A DNA stretch of 64,000 nucleotides from G963674835 sp963674835 (GTDB taxonomy: Bacteria; Planctomycetota; Planctomycetia; Pirellulales; Thermoguttaceae). Position numbers and translations under genes: made by a program. The DNA is taken from positions 62,001 to 126,000 of the forward strand of contig CAXXKC010000001.1 of NCBI GenBank assembly GCA_963674835.2, written 5' to 3'. The notes under the pieces are model-generated. The model was not told where the DNA came from. It saw only the letters and a list, made by a program, of their open reading frames with translations, and did not search any database. Below are positions 43,243-51,573 of this stretch, piece by piece (the stretch's first letter is position 1; each line of letters begins with the position of its first letter).

Positions 43243-43315
43243 GGCGCCGTAGCCAAATGGATAAGGCAGCGGATTGCAAATCCGCGATTTGGCGGTTCGA
43301 CTCCGCCCGGCGCCT
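43243..43315 (+). tRNA. tRNA-Cys (anticodon GCA)
   Basis: 73 bases form a full cloverleaf: acceptor GGCGCCG/CGGCGCC, anticodon stem GCGGA/TCCGC around loop TTGCAAA (anticodon GCA), T arm GGCGG-TTCGACT-CCGCC, discriminator T. CCA is not encoded. Confidence 0.96.
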
Positions 43316-43820
43316 CTTGGCATTTCTTGGGTGGAGATTGTCGGGCGAACCGGCGGTGACACCCGTTCTGGATTTGGGGCGTGCAAGCCCCGGGCCTGAC
43401 TCACGCTGAGTTGGGCTGGTCGCTCGTCGTTGTGGGCAAGGTCTGCCGGTGGCGGGTTCTGTATGGGCGAGTGTTGGTGGGACGGGTGGCGGTGTGGTTC
43501 CCGGCGGATGGTGTCGAGGGGCTTGGGAAGTTGCGGGCACAGCCGGGGGCGGCTGTGCGACAGGGGTGAGGGGAAGTGTGGTTGGGGGCGGATGTGTTTG
43601 ATGGGGCGTAGGTTGGGGTTGGGAGGTTATTGGAGATGGGGTGGCACCCCACTCTTGCCGGTTGGGATGCAACTTTTTATGATGTGGGTTATTACGTTCG
43701 AGCGTTTGCCTTCGCCGTGGTGTGGATCGAAGAGGGTTCGGTGGCGGCGGCAGGCGAGATGTGTGGGTGCGGGGGTTTGCCAACTCCGTCTCTCTTCGCC
43801 AATGAGGGGGTATTGAAGAC
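43316..43820. other. Intergenic region between tRNA-Cys and yajC
   Basis: 505 bases; holds a family B repeat (43537-43560) and a near-palindrome GGGGTG-G-CACCCC (43638-43650). Open frames here have no coding character. Confidence 0.5.
43537..43560. repeat. Dispersed palindromic repeat, family B copy
   Basis: GCACAGCCGGGGGCGGCTGT followed by GCGA; perfect hairpin arms. Confidence 0.7.
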
Positions 43821-44171
43821 ATGTCACTGTTGAGCAACGGGATTCTCCTGGCGGCCCAGGATGGCGGTGGACTGGGAGGTTGGTCGTTCATCCTCACGGT
43901 CGTTCTGCCGATCATCGTCGTCTTCTACTTCTTCATGATGCGCCCCCAGCAGCGGGAACAGGCCAAGCGGCGAGATATGCTGGGCGCGCTGAAGAAGAAC
44001 GACCGCGTGCTTACGGCGGGAGGGATCTATGGCGTGGTGACCAACATTCATCGCGAGGCCGACGAGGTCACGCTGAAGGTGGACGAGGCGACCAATACGA
44101 AGTTGCGCGTCACCCTGGGGTCGATTACGCGGGTGCTGGGAAGCGATTCGTCGGAAGAGTCGTCGTCGTGA
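43821..44171 (+). CDS. yajC: Preprotein translocase subunit YajC
   Basis: 116 residues. One membrane helix (FILTVVLPIIVVFYFFMM, about 19-36) is followed by RPQQREQAKRRDML and the conserved GDRV-like segment KKNDRVLTAGGIYGVVTNI (about 57-75), then a beta-rich cytosolic domain. YajC associates with SecDF, encoded 153 bases downstream in the usual order. A short acidic/Ser tail (GSDSSEESSS) ends it. Sequence looks entirely normal, unlike its SecDF partner. Confidence 0.95.
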   Translation: MSLLSNGILLAAQDGGGLGGWSFILTVVLPIIVVFYFFMMRPQQREQAKRRDMLGALKKNDRVLTAGGIYGVVTNIHREADEVTLKVDEATNTKLRVTLGSITRVLGSDSSEESSS

Positions 44172-44324
44172 GCATTCGCGCGAGGTGGACTGGTGCCGGG
44201 TTCGGCTCGCGGGAGCGTGGAGCGTCGGGCAGCCGTGCCGTGGCGGACGGTGTTCTTTTCAGGTGACCTGCGTCGAGCGCTTCGGCGGGGTTCAGCATGA
44301 CCGTGTGGCGAGGTCTGGTAGGCG

Positions 44325-46907
44325 ATGTCAGGTTCCAATCTCTTGCTGATCTTTTTGGCCGCGGTCGTTGTCGGAGCCGTGGCGGGAACTCTGCTGGCAC
44401 GGATGTGGCGGCTGAAGGAGTTGACGGCTCCACTGATCATAGTGTTGGTGTGCGTGCTGTCGGGGATCGCCGTCACGGTGGCAGGATGGCCGCCCAAGAC
44501 GGGCATCGATCTCCACGGTGGCACGATGCTGATCTACGGCGTCCAGGGAGACTTGGCCGCGAAGGATCGCCCCGAAGAGCAAGGGGAAGACGCGGCGGGA
44601 ACGGAAGCGAAGTCGCTGGGCATGGAAGTGCTGATCGCCGCGGTGGCGCGACGGGTGAATCCGGGCAAGGTCAAGGAAGTGACCATTCGCAGTCACGGCA
44701 AGGACCAGCTCGAGATCGTCGTGCCTGAGACGGATCCGGAGGAGATCCAACGGCTGGAGCGGATTCTGGGGCGCGTGGGGGCGTTGGAATTTCGGATTCT
44801 GGCGAATCAGCGCGACGACAAGGCCCTGATCGAGCAGGCGTTGGCGGAAAAGGGAACGGAAGTCAAGAGCGAGCAAGGCCGGTTGGAGGCCTGGTGGGTG
44901 CCGGTGGCGCAGGAGGAAGTGGCCAATTTGCGCAAGTTTCCGGAGATCGCGCTGCGAACGGTCGACCGCGATGGGCAGAAGGTCACGGAAGTCTTGGTAG
45001 TCAAGGATGATTTCGACGTGACCGGGGCCTATCTGAGGCAGGCCGTGGCGGGGACAAACCCACTCGGGCAGCAAGGTATCCAGTATGAGCTGAATCCGTC
45101 GGGCGGGCAGCGGATGGGCAACCTGACCGGCGGAAAGACGCCGGACGAAGTGGGGAGTTTTACGCGCAAGCTTGGGTTTCTGGTCGATGGGCAGTTGATT
45201 TCGGCGTCGCCGATCAAGGAGGCAATGTTTCAGTTCGGTGAGATCCGCGGGACGTTCAATGCCCAACAGTTCAAGGACCTGGCCGACGTGTTCAATGCGG
45301 GGGCGTTGCCGACGGCGCTGAGTGCGACGCCGGTCCGCGAGTTGGCCGTTGGCCCGACGTTGGGCTCGGACACGATCCGGCGGGGTGCGTTGGCAATTGG
45401 CGTGTGTTTGGCGCTGGTGTTCGTTCTGTTGATCGTGTGTTACCGATTCGCCGGAGTCGTGGCGTGCGGGGCGATCTTGCTGAGCCTGGCGCTGGTTTTG
45501 GCGCTATTGATCCTGGTCAAGGTGGTGCTCACGCTGTCGGGGCTGGTGGGATTGCTGTTGGCTTTCGTGCTGTCGGTCGGCGTGCAGGTACTGATTCTCG
45601 AGCGCATCGGCGAGGAGTTGGATCGCGAGGCACCGCTACGGACGGCGATCCGCAACGGCTTCAGCAAAGCCCGACCGGCGATTCTGGACGTCGGCGCGGC
45701 GATACTGATCATGGCGAGCGTGTTCTTCTTTGTGGGATCGAGCGAGATCAAGGGCTTCGCAGTGACGCTGTGGCTGGGGACCGTGATGAGCTGGGTCGGG
45801 GCGGTGTACTGTTCGCGTGCCGTGCTGGATATTGCGGAACGGCGGCGATGGATCACGCATTTGAAGATGATGCGGCTGCGGGCACGATCGGATCGCAACA
45901 TGCTGCGGCTACGGACGGTGGCAGGCATCGCGTCGGCGTTGGCCGTGGTGCTGGGTATCGTGGTCGTTTCGATGCGCGGCCCGGATTTGCCTGGCAGGGT
46001 CTTTTCCGGCGGAATTGCCATGGAGTTGCAGTTCGAGCAGCCGCAGACGGTCGCCGAGGTTCGGCGAAGCTTGCCGGGGCTAACGGAGGCATCGGTCTTT
46101 GCGGTAGAGGCGGCCGGGGAGCCGGCGGGCCGGCACTTCGTTGTGAACGCCGCGATGCCTGCGGGACAGGCCGCGGGAGAGTATGCGAAGGAAGTGGAAG
46201 CGAGGATCGGCAAGGCGCTGGCTGGGAAGCTGGTGCGGCTCGAACCGGCCGCGAAGAAGACGCCGGTGCCCATTGCGGCGAGCGCGTTCGGCAGCAAGTT
46301 GTCGGAGAACGCCAGAGAACACGGGATCTACGCGCTGTTGGTCAGCCTGTTGTGCATCATGGGGTATCTGTGGGTTCGCTTCCAGCGGCCTTACTACGGG
46401 CTGGCGGCGATGGTGGCATTGGCGCACGACGTGGCGATCACGCTGGGATTGCTGGCGGTGTGCCAGTACGTGGCACCGTACGCGGGTTTCCTGGGGATCG
46501 AATCGTTTCGGGTCGGGCTGCCGGAGGCGGCGGGGTTGTTGGCGGTTGTGGGGCTGTCGCTTGCAGGGACGATCGTGGTGCTGGATCGGGTTCGCGAGGT
46601 GCGGGGCAAGACGCAGTTGCTGACGGAAGAGAAGGTCAACACGAGCCTCAACCAGCTAGTTGGCCACACCGTGGTTACGCTGGTGGCGATGCTGCTTGTG
46701 GCCGGAACCTTGTACGTGGCGGGCGGTCCGGGAATCCATGGGTTGGCCTTCGTGCTGCTGGTGGGCGTGGTGGTGACGACGTATAGCCCGATCTTCGTGG
46801 CGGCACCTTTCCTGCTGTGGATGAGCCGACCGGCCGTGAATGTCGGCGCACCGCCGCCGGCGCCGGCTCCTGCACAACGGGGCTCGAAGGGCAAGAAGCG
46901 GTCGTAA
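44325..46907 (+). CDS. secDF: Fused protein translocase subunit SecDF, lacking proton-relay residues
   Basis: 860 residues. SecD part: two N-terminal hydrophobic segments, D1 motif GIDLHGG (about 63-69), periplasmic P1 domain, NAGALPTAL, then about five membrane helices (345-510). SecF part: FSGGIAMELQF, P4 domain and five helices to about 840. Known SecDF proteins need an Asp in SecD TM4 (VDANV), an Asp in SecF (ND-[ST]) and an Arg in SecF (L-x-RT) for proton-coupled pulling. Here these read SVGVQV (Gly419), SLAGTI (Ala747-Gly748) and LVGHTV (His781). The rest of the helices align well (LERIGEEL, VVLDRVREV), so misalignment is unlikely. SecDF normally aids late steps of Sec export. Confidence 0.92.
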   Translation: MSGSNLLLIFLAAVVVGAVAGTLLARMWRLKELTAPLIIVLVCVLSGIAVTVAGWPPKTGIDLHGGTMLIYGVQGDLAAKDRPEEQGEDAAGTEAKSLGMEVLIAAVARRVNPGKVKEVTIRSHGKDQLEIVVPETDPEEIQRLERILGRVGALEFRILANQRDDKALIEQALAEKGTEVKSEQGRLEAWWVPVAQEEVANLRKFPEIALRTVDRDGQKVTEVLVVKDDFDVTGAYLRQAVAGTNPLGQQGIQYELNPSGGQRMGNLTGGKTPDEVGSFTRKLGFLVDGQLISASPIKEAMFQFGEIRGTFNAQQFKDLADVFNAGALPTALSATPVRELAVGPTLGSDTIRRGALAIGVCLALVFVLLIVCYRFAGVVACGAILLSLALVLALLILVKVVLTLSGLVGLLLAFVLSVGVQVLILERIGEELDREAPLRTAIRNGFSKARPAILDVGAAILIMASVFFFVGSSEIKGFAVTLWLGTVMSWVGAVYCSRAVLDIAERRRWITHLKMMRLRARSDRNMLRLRTVAGIASALAVVLGIVVVSMRGPDLPGRVFSGGIAMELQFEQPQTVAEVRRSLPGLTEASVFAVEAAGEPAGRHFVVNAAMPAGQAAGEYAKEVEARIGKALAGKLVRLEPAAKKTPVPIAASAFGSKLSENAREHGIYALLVSLLCIMGYLWVRFQRPYYGLAAMVALAHDVAITLGLLAVCQYVAPYAGFLGIESFRVGLPEAAGLLAVVGLSLAGTIVVLDRVREVRGKTQLLTEEKVNTSLNQLVGHTVVTLVAMLLVAGTLYVAGGPGIHGLAFVLLVGVVVTTYSPIFVAAPFLLWMSRPAVNVGAPPPAPAPAQRGSKGKKRS

Positions 46908-47314
46908 CGTCGGACCGACACTCGCTGGCGCTCGCTGTGACGAGAATGCTCGTGGCACTCCTTGGTGTGGTTGGCGAAGGGCCATCCATGCGGGCTTGCC
47001 ATGGTTTGAGACCACAATGGGGAAATTACCGATAGCGTGCGCGCAGATTGCCGGTAAGATGAGTGCGGAACGGCTGGGAGTTGGGGCGGAGGCACAGAGT
47101 TTGGGGGCACAGCCGAGGGCGGCTGTGCCTACAGGACGGAGGGTGAGTGGGTCATGGGAGGGTCGAATCAGTTGGTGTGATGCGGGTCGTTGCTGAGTGT
47201 TGAGCGGTCAGTAAACGACGCCGGACAGTCTTGCGGCCTCCCTTACTGAAGCTGGGTCGGTGCCTGCGGCCTCCGTTTAATTCGCAATGGGAACCTCATC
47301 AGGAGGTCGATGTT
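46908..47314. other. Intergenic region before the hydrogenase operon
   Basis: 407 bases with a family B repeat (47107-47133). The ribosome site AGGAGG at 47301-47306 sets the hydrogenase start. No clear promoter or operator recognised. Confidence 0.5.
47107..47133. repeat. Dispersed palindromic repeat, family B copy
   Basis: GCACAGCCGAGGGCGGCTGT followed by GCCTACA; perfect arms. Confidence 0.7.
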
Positions 47315-48535
47315 GTGAGCAGTGACGGCGGCGATTTCTGGCGTGTGGGGATGGATGCTGAGGGGGCGGGCGGGCCGCAGTTCTTCTTGCCGCGGGCGGC
47401 GCTTTCGGACTTGGTCGACGGGCTGCGCCAGGAGGGCTACACGGTTCTGGCGCCGGTGGAGCGGAATCAGGCCATTTCGCTACAGCCGATCGAGTCGGCG
47501 AAGCAGTTGCCGCAGGGTGTCAAGGACGACCAGGACGGCGGGCATTATCGGCTCGTGCCGGGCGACCCACAGTTGTCGTTCGAGTACGTGGTGGGCGCGG
47601 ACGGGCCGAAGACGTACCTGTTCCCGGCGGAGTTGCCGCTGTTCACGTTTCACGTCGAGAACAGCGGATTCGTGCTGGACGAAGGGCTGCCGCCGGTGCC
47701 GAAGCTGGCGATTCTGGGAATGCGGCCGTGCGAGCTGGCGGCCGTGCGGGTGCAGGATCGGGTGTTTGGGTTCGACGATCCGCGACCGTTTCGGTGCGAA
47801 ATGGAGACGTGGTATCGCGAGTCGCGCCAGCAGGCGCTGTTGCTGGTGGTGAACTGCACGCGTCCGGGAGGCACCTGTTTCTGCACGTCTTGGGGCACGG
47901 GTCCGGAGGCCAAGAAGGGCTTTGACCTGGCGCTGACAGAGTTGCGGGGCGGATTCGTCATTCAGGTGGGATCGCCGCGAGGCCAGGCGCTTCTGAGGCA
48001 TCTGCCGGTGCGGGCGCCGACGGATTCGGAGCTGGAATTGGCGGAGTTGAAATTGTCGCGGGCCAGGGAACAGATGGGACGCCACCTGGATACGGAGGGC
48101 TTGCAGAAGCTGCTGGAGACGAACCTGGAGCATCCGGAGTGGGACGAGGTGGCGATGCGGTGCCTGTCGTGCGGGAATTGCACGATGGTGTGCCCGACGT
48201 GCTTCTGCTGCACGGTGACGGACTCGACGCACCTGCACGAGGAGGAGGTGCGGCGGGTGCGCTACTGGGAGTCGTGCTACACGCATCAGTACACGTACAC
48301 GACGATGGGGCCGGAGCGCAATACGATCCGCGGGCGTTACCGACACTGGCTGCGGCACAAGCTGGGCACGTGGTGGGAACAGTTCGGCACGAGCGGCTGC
48401 GTGGGCTGCGGCCGATGCATTACCTGGTGTCCCGTGGGAATCGACCTGACGGAGGAGATCCCGCGAATTCGTGAGCATGCGCATCCGCACGGCAGTCTGC
48501 GTGCGGAGCGGGAAAGGAGAGCGGCCAGCCCATGA
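47315..48535 (+). CDS. hydB: Group 3b [NiFe] hydrogenase beta subunit, 4Fe-4S protein
   Basis: 406 residues from the GTG at 47315, eight bases after AGGAGG; an ATG at 47310 is out of frame and stops at once. The N-terminal half matches sulfhydrogenase beta subunits (FFLPRAALSDLVDGL, LAILGMRPCELAAVRVQD). Cluster motifs are CLSCGNCTMVCPTCFCC (about 285-301) and CVGCGRCITWCPVG (about 362-375). It transfers electrons between the flavin subunit and the hydrogenase small subunit. First gene of a four-gene operon; overlaps the next by four bases. Confidence 0.9.
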   Translation: MSSDGGDFWRVGMDAEGAGGPQFFLPRAALSDLVDGLRQEGYTVLAPVERNQAISLQPIESAKQLPQGVKDDQDGGHYRLVPGDPQLSFEYVVGADGPKTYLFPAELPLFTFHVENSGFVLDEGLPPVPKLAILGMRPCELAAVRVQDRVFGFDDPRPFRCEMETWYRESRQQALLLVVNCTRPGGTCFCTSWGTGPEAKKGFDLALTELRGGFVIQVGSPRGQALLRHLPVRAPTDSELELAELKLSRAREQMGRHLDTEGLQKLLETNLEHPEWDEVAMRCLSCGNCTMVCPTCFCCTVTDSTHLHEEEVRRVRYWESCYTHQYTYTTMGPERNTIRGRYRHWLRHKLGTWWEQFGTSGCVGCGRCITWCPVGIDLTEEIPRIREHAHPHGSLRAERERRAASP

Positions 48536-49407
48536 ACCCATCGGCCTCATCGTCGCGCCCGGAACCGATTTGCGGGATGGAAACCTGGATGCCCGCGGCA
48601 GCGCGGATTCTGAAGGTGCACCAGGAGAACTTCAATACGCTGACGTACACGATGCAATTCGTGGACGAGGAGATACGGCGCCGATACCGGTTCATGCCGG
48701 GGCAGTTCAACATGGTTTATGCCCCGGGGGTCGGCGAGGCGGCGATCTCGATGAGCTCGAACTCGTCGAGCACGGACACGATCGAACACACGATCCGGAA
48801 GGTGGGCTCGGTGACGCGGGCGGTCGAGCACTCGGAGGAAGGGAACATCGTAGGGCTGCGCGGGCCGTTCGGGCGGGGTTGGCCGCTGGACGAGATTCCG
48901 GGGCACGACGTGGTGATCGTGGCGGGCGGGATCGGGATTGCGCCGTTGCGGCCGGTCATCTATTGGCTGCTGGACAACCGCGATCAGGCGCGGCGCGTCG
49001 TGCTGCTGTACGGCTGCCGGACGCCGGAAGACCGGGTTTTTGCGGACGAGCTGGAGAAATGGGACCGTGAAGGGTCGATCGAGGTGTTGGTGACGGTGGA
49101 CAACGCGACGGGCGATTGGGTGGGGCCGGTGGGCGTCGTGACGAGCCTGTTGCAACGGATCAAGGTGAGCGCGTCGCAGACGATCGTGCTGGTGTGCGGT
49201 CCGAAGGTGCTCAACCGGGCGGCGGCGTGGAACTTTCTTCAGTTGCACGTGCCGCCGGACCATGTGTACGTGAGCCTGGAACGCAATATGAACTGTGGAT
49301 TTCGGCGTTGCGGTCACTGCCAGATGGGCGGCAAGTTTGTGTGCGCGGATGGGCCGGTGTTTTCGTTCGCGGAGATCGCCGACATGTTCGCCAAGGAGGA
49401 CATCTAA
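48532..49407 (+). CDS. hydG: Group 3b [NiFe] hydrogenase gamma subunit (FAD/NAD(P), 2Fe-2S)
   Basis: 291 residues, ferredoxin-NADP reductase fold. FRPGQ-type FAD site reads FMPGQFNMVYAPGVGEAAIS; the NAD(P) site is VVIVAGGIGIAPLRPVIYWL (about 125-144); a C-terminal group CGFRRCGHCQMGGKFVC ligates 2Fe-2S. It interconverts NAD(P)H and the iron-sulfur chain. Same architecture as FlxA at 24797-25630. Start by ATGA overlap; the next gene begins three bases after the stop. Confidence 0.9.
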   Translation: MNPSASSSRPEPICGMETWMPAAARILKVHQENFNTLTYTMQFVDEEIRRRYRFMPGQFNMVYAPGVGEAAISMSSNSSSTDTIEHTIRKVGSVTRAVEHSEEGNIVGLRGPFGRGWPLDEIPGHDVVIVAGGIGIAPLRPVIYWLLDNRDQARRVVLLYGCRTPEDRVFADELEKWDREGSIEVLVTVDNATGDWVGPVGVVTSLLQRIKVSASQTIVLVCGPKVLNRAAAWNFLQLHVPPDHVYVSLERNMNCGFRRCGHCQMGGKFVCADGPVFSFAEIADMFAKEDI

Positions 49408-49409
49408 CG

Positions 49410-50237
49410 ATGGCGCGGAAGATACCGCCGATTTCGGGGACAGGCGCCGGCGGCAAGCTGAAGCTGGCGGTGTATAAGTTCTCCAGTTGCGACGGGTGCC
49501 AGCTTCAGATATTGAACCTGGAGGAGGCGCTGCTGGAACTGGCGGATGCCGTGGAGATCGCGTTCTTTCTGGAGGCGCGGCGCGGCGTTACACCCGGGCC
49601 GTACGACATCGGGTTGGTGGAAGGAAGCGTGTCGACGCCGAGGGAGGAAGAACTGATCCGACAGATTCGCCGGGAGTGCCGGACGCTGGTGACGATCGGC
49701 GCGTGTGCGACGTCGGGCGGGGCGCAGGCGCTGCGCAACTGGGCGGACGTAGACGAGTTTTGCCGGTACGTGTATCCGGAACCGCAGCATATCCAGGCGT
49801 TGGAGACGTCGACGCCGATTGCCGCGCACGTGTTCGTGGACTTTGAGTTGCGGGGCTGCCCGATCAACCATCTGCAAGTGCTGGAGCTGATTTCGGCGGT
49901 TCTGGCGGGGCGACGGCCGGCGATCTCGACGCACAGCGTGTGCATCGAGTGCAAGCGCCGTGGGTGGCCGTGCGTGTTGGTGTCGCAGGGGAAGCCGTGC
50001 CTGGGACCGATCACGCAAGTGGGCTGCGGGGCGCTGTGTCCGGGGTACGAGCGGGCCTGTTATGGGTGCTTCGGTCCGATGGAGCAGCCGAATATGGGCT
50101 CGCTGGGACACTGGTTCACGGAGAAGTTGGGCCACGACGCGCGGGACATGAAACGCATGCTTCGCAATTTCAACGGATACCTGGAGCCATTCAAGCAGGC
50201 GAGCGATCACTATGAGCAGCGCGAGCGGAAAGCGTGA
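49410..50237 (+). CDS. hydD: Group 3b [NiFe] hydrogenase small (delta) subunit
   Basis: 275 residues, no Tat signal, so cytoplasmic. Proximal cluster ligands begin with SSCDGCQLQ (about 27-35) and IGACATSGGAQALRN (about 95); medial/distal ligands lie in HSVCIECKRRGWPC, GKPCLGPITQVGCGALC and CYGCFGPM. All are Cys, as in oxygen-tolerant but not Cys-enriched 3b enzymes. Its last 26 bases overlap the start of the large subunit gene, which couples their translation. Confidence 0.92.
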   Translation: MARKIPPISGTGAGGKLKLAVYKFSSCDGCQLQILNLEEALLELADAVEIAFFLEARRGVTPGPYDIGLVEGSVSTPREEELIRQIRRECRTLVTIGACATSGGAQALRNWADVDEFCRYVYPEPQHIQALETSTPIAAHVFVDFELRGCPINHLQVLELISAVLAGRRPAISTHSVCIECKRRGWPCVLVSQGKPCLGPITQVGCGALCPGYERACYGCFGPMEQPNMGSLGHWFTEKLGHDARDMKRMLRNFNGYLEPFKQASDHYEQRERKA

Positions 50238-51555
50238 CGGCGTTCGTACGATCCACGTGGAAGCCTTGGCACGGGTCGAAGGCGAAGGGTCGCTGAACGT
50301 GCGGCTGCGCGGGGGCGAGGTGGAGGAGGTTCAACTGCGGATCTTCGAGCCGCCGCGGTTCTACGAGGCTTTTCTGCGCGGTCGCGACTATCAGGAAGTG
50401 CCGGATTTTACGGCGCGCATTTGCGGGATCTGCCCGGTGGCGTACCAAATGGGTTCGTGCCATGCGTTGGAGCGGGCATTGGGCGTGTTCGACCAGGTGG
50501 ACCCGGCCGTCCGGAAGTTGCGGAACCTGTTGTATTGCGGCGAGTGGATCGAAAGCCACGTGCTGCACATCTTCATGCTGCATCTACCGGATTTCCTGGG
50601 CTACGAGAGCGGCATCAGCATGGCCGCGGACCATCGCGAGCTGGTTCAACGGGCGTTGCAGGTGAAGCGCGTGGGGAACGAGATCGTGGCGATGCAGGGA
50701 GGCCGGTCGGTGCATCCGGTGGCCGTGTGCGTGGGCGGGTTCTACGCGCCGCCCGACCCGGCCCGGGCCGCCAAGCTGCTGCCGGAGGTGAAGACGGCGC
50801 TGGAGTCGATGTGTGAGCTGACGCTGTGGCTGGCGGAACAAGTGGAGTTTCCGCACTTCGAGCGAGACTATCAGTTTGTTTCGCTGTGCGCCGAGGATGA
50901 GTATCCGATGAACCTGGGTCGCATCAAGAGCAACACGGGATTGGACGTGGACCAGGAGGAGTTCGGGCAGATCGCCCAGGAACAGCAGGCGCCGTATTCG
51001 ACGGCATTGCAGGCGGTGCTGGGAGATCGCGGGCCCTACATGGTTGGGCCGCTGGCGCGACTGAACTTGAACGCGGAGAAGCTGCACCCACGAGCGGCGG
51101 AGTTGCTAGACCGGGTGTGCGAGTTGATCGGCGTGCGGCTGCCGTGGCGGAACAGCTACCTGAGCTTGCCGGCAAGGGCGGTGGAAGTGGTCCATGCGTT
51201 GGCGTTGGCGGCGGACGTGTTGGAGGGTTATGAGAAGCCGGCACGTTGTCGGATTCCGATTCAACCGCGGGCCGGGAGCGGAGGGCATGGGACGGAGGCT
51301 CCGCGGGGGCTTTGCTGGCATCATTACCGCACGCTGGCGGATGGATCGATTGCCGATGCGAGGATTGTGCCGCCGACGAGTCAGAACCAGCTTGTGATCG
51401 AAGAAGATGTGCGGACGCTGCTGGGCGAGATTCTTGAATTGCCGGACGACGAGGTGACGTTACGGTGTGAGCAGATGATTCGGAATTATGATCCGTGCAT
51501 TAGTTGTTCGACGCACTTTTTGCGGGTGCGGGCGAATGCGGTGGAGGCGGGATAG
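50212..51555 (+). CDS. hydA: Group 3b [NiFe] hydrogenase large (alpha) subunit
   Basis: 447 residues. The [NiFe] site is held by Cys71 and Cys74 (RICGICPVAYQ) and Cys429 and Cys432 with His435 (DPCISCSTH). The twelve residues after His435 (FLRVRANAVEAG) are the expected C-terminal peptide removed on maturation. Motifs and gene order beta-gamma-delta-alpha place it in group 3b, reversible NAD(P)-linked hydrogenases that also reduce sulfur in archaea. No hyp genes or maturation protease lie in the window. The downstream gene is convergent, 18 bases away. Confidence 0.94.
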   Translation: MSSASGKRDGVRTIHVEALARVEGEGSLNVRLRGGEVEEVQLRIFEPPRFYEAFLRGRDYQEVPDFTARICGICPVAYQMGSCHALERALGVFDQVDPAVRKLRNLLYCGEWIESHVLHIFMLHLPDFLGYESGISMAADHRELVQRALQVKRVGNEIVAMQGGRSVHPVAVCVGGFYAPPDPARAAKLLPEVKTALESMCELTLWLAEQVEFPHFERDYQFVSLCAEDEYPMNLGRIKSNTGLDVDQEEFGQIAQEQQAPYSTALQAVLGDRGPYMVGPLARLNLNAEKLHPRAAELLDRVCELIGVRLPWRNSYLSLPARAVEVVHALALAADVLEGYEKPARCRIPIQPRAGSGGHGTEAPRGLCWHHYRTLADGSIADARIVPPTSQNQLVIEEDVRTLLGEILELPDDEVTLRCEQMIRNYDPCISCSTHFLRVRANAVEAG

Positions 51556-51573
51556 TGGGTGAGGGGCGGCGCG

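Noticed and set aside
43638..43650. GGGGTG-G-CACCCC palindrome and nearby TGGCACC...TTGCC, considered as a sigma-54 promoter
   Set aside because: GG and GC are 14 bases apart, not 12, and no activator-dependent gene follows directly.
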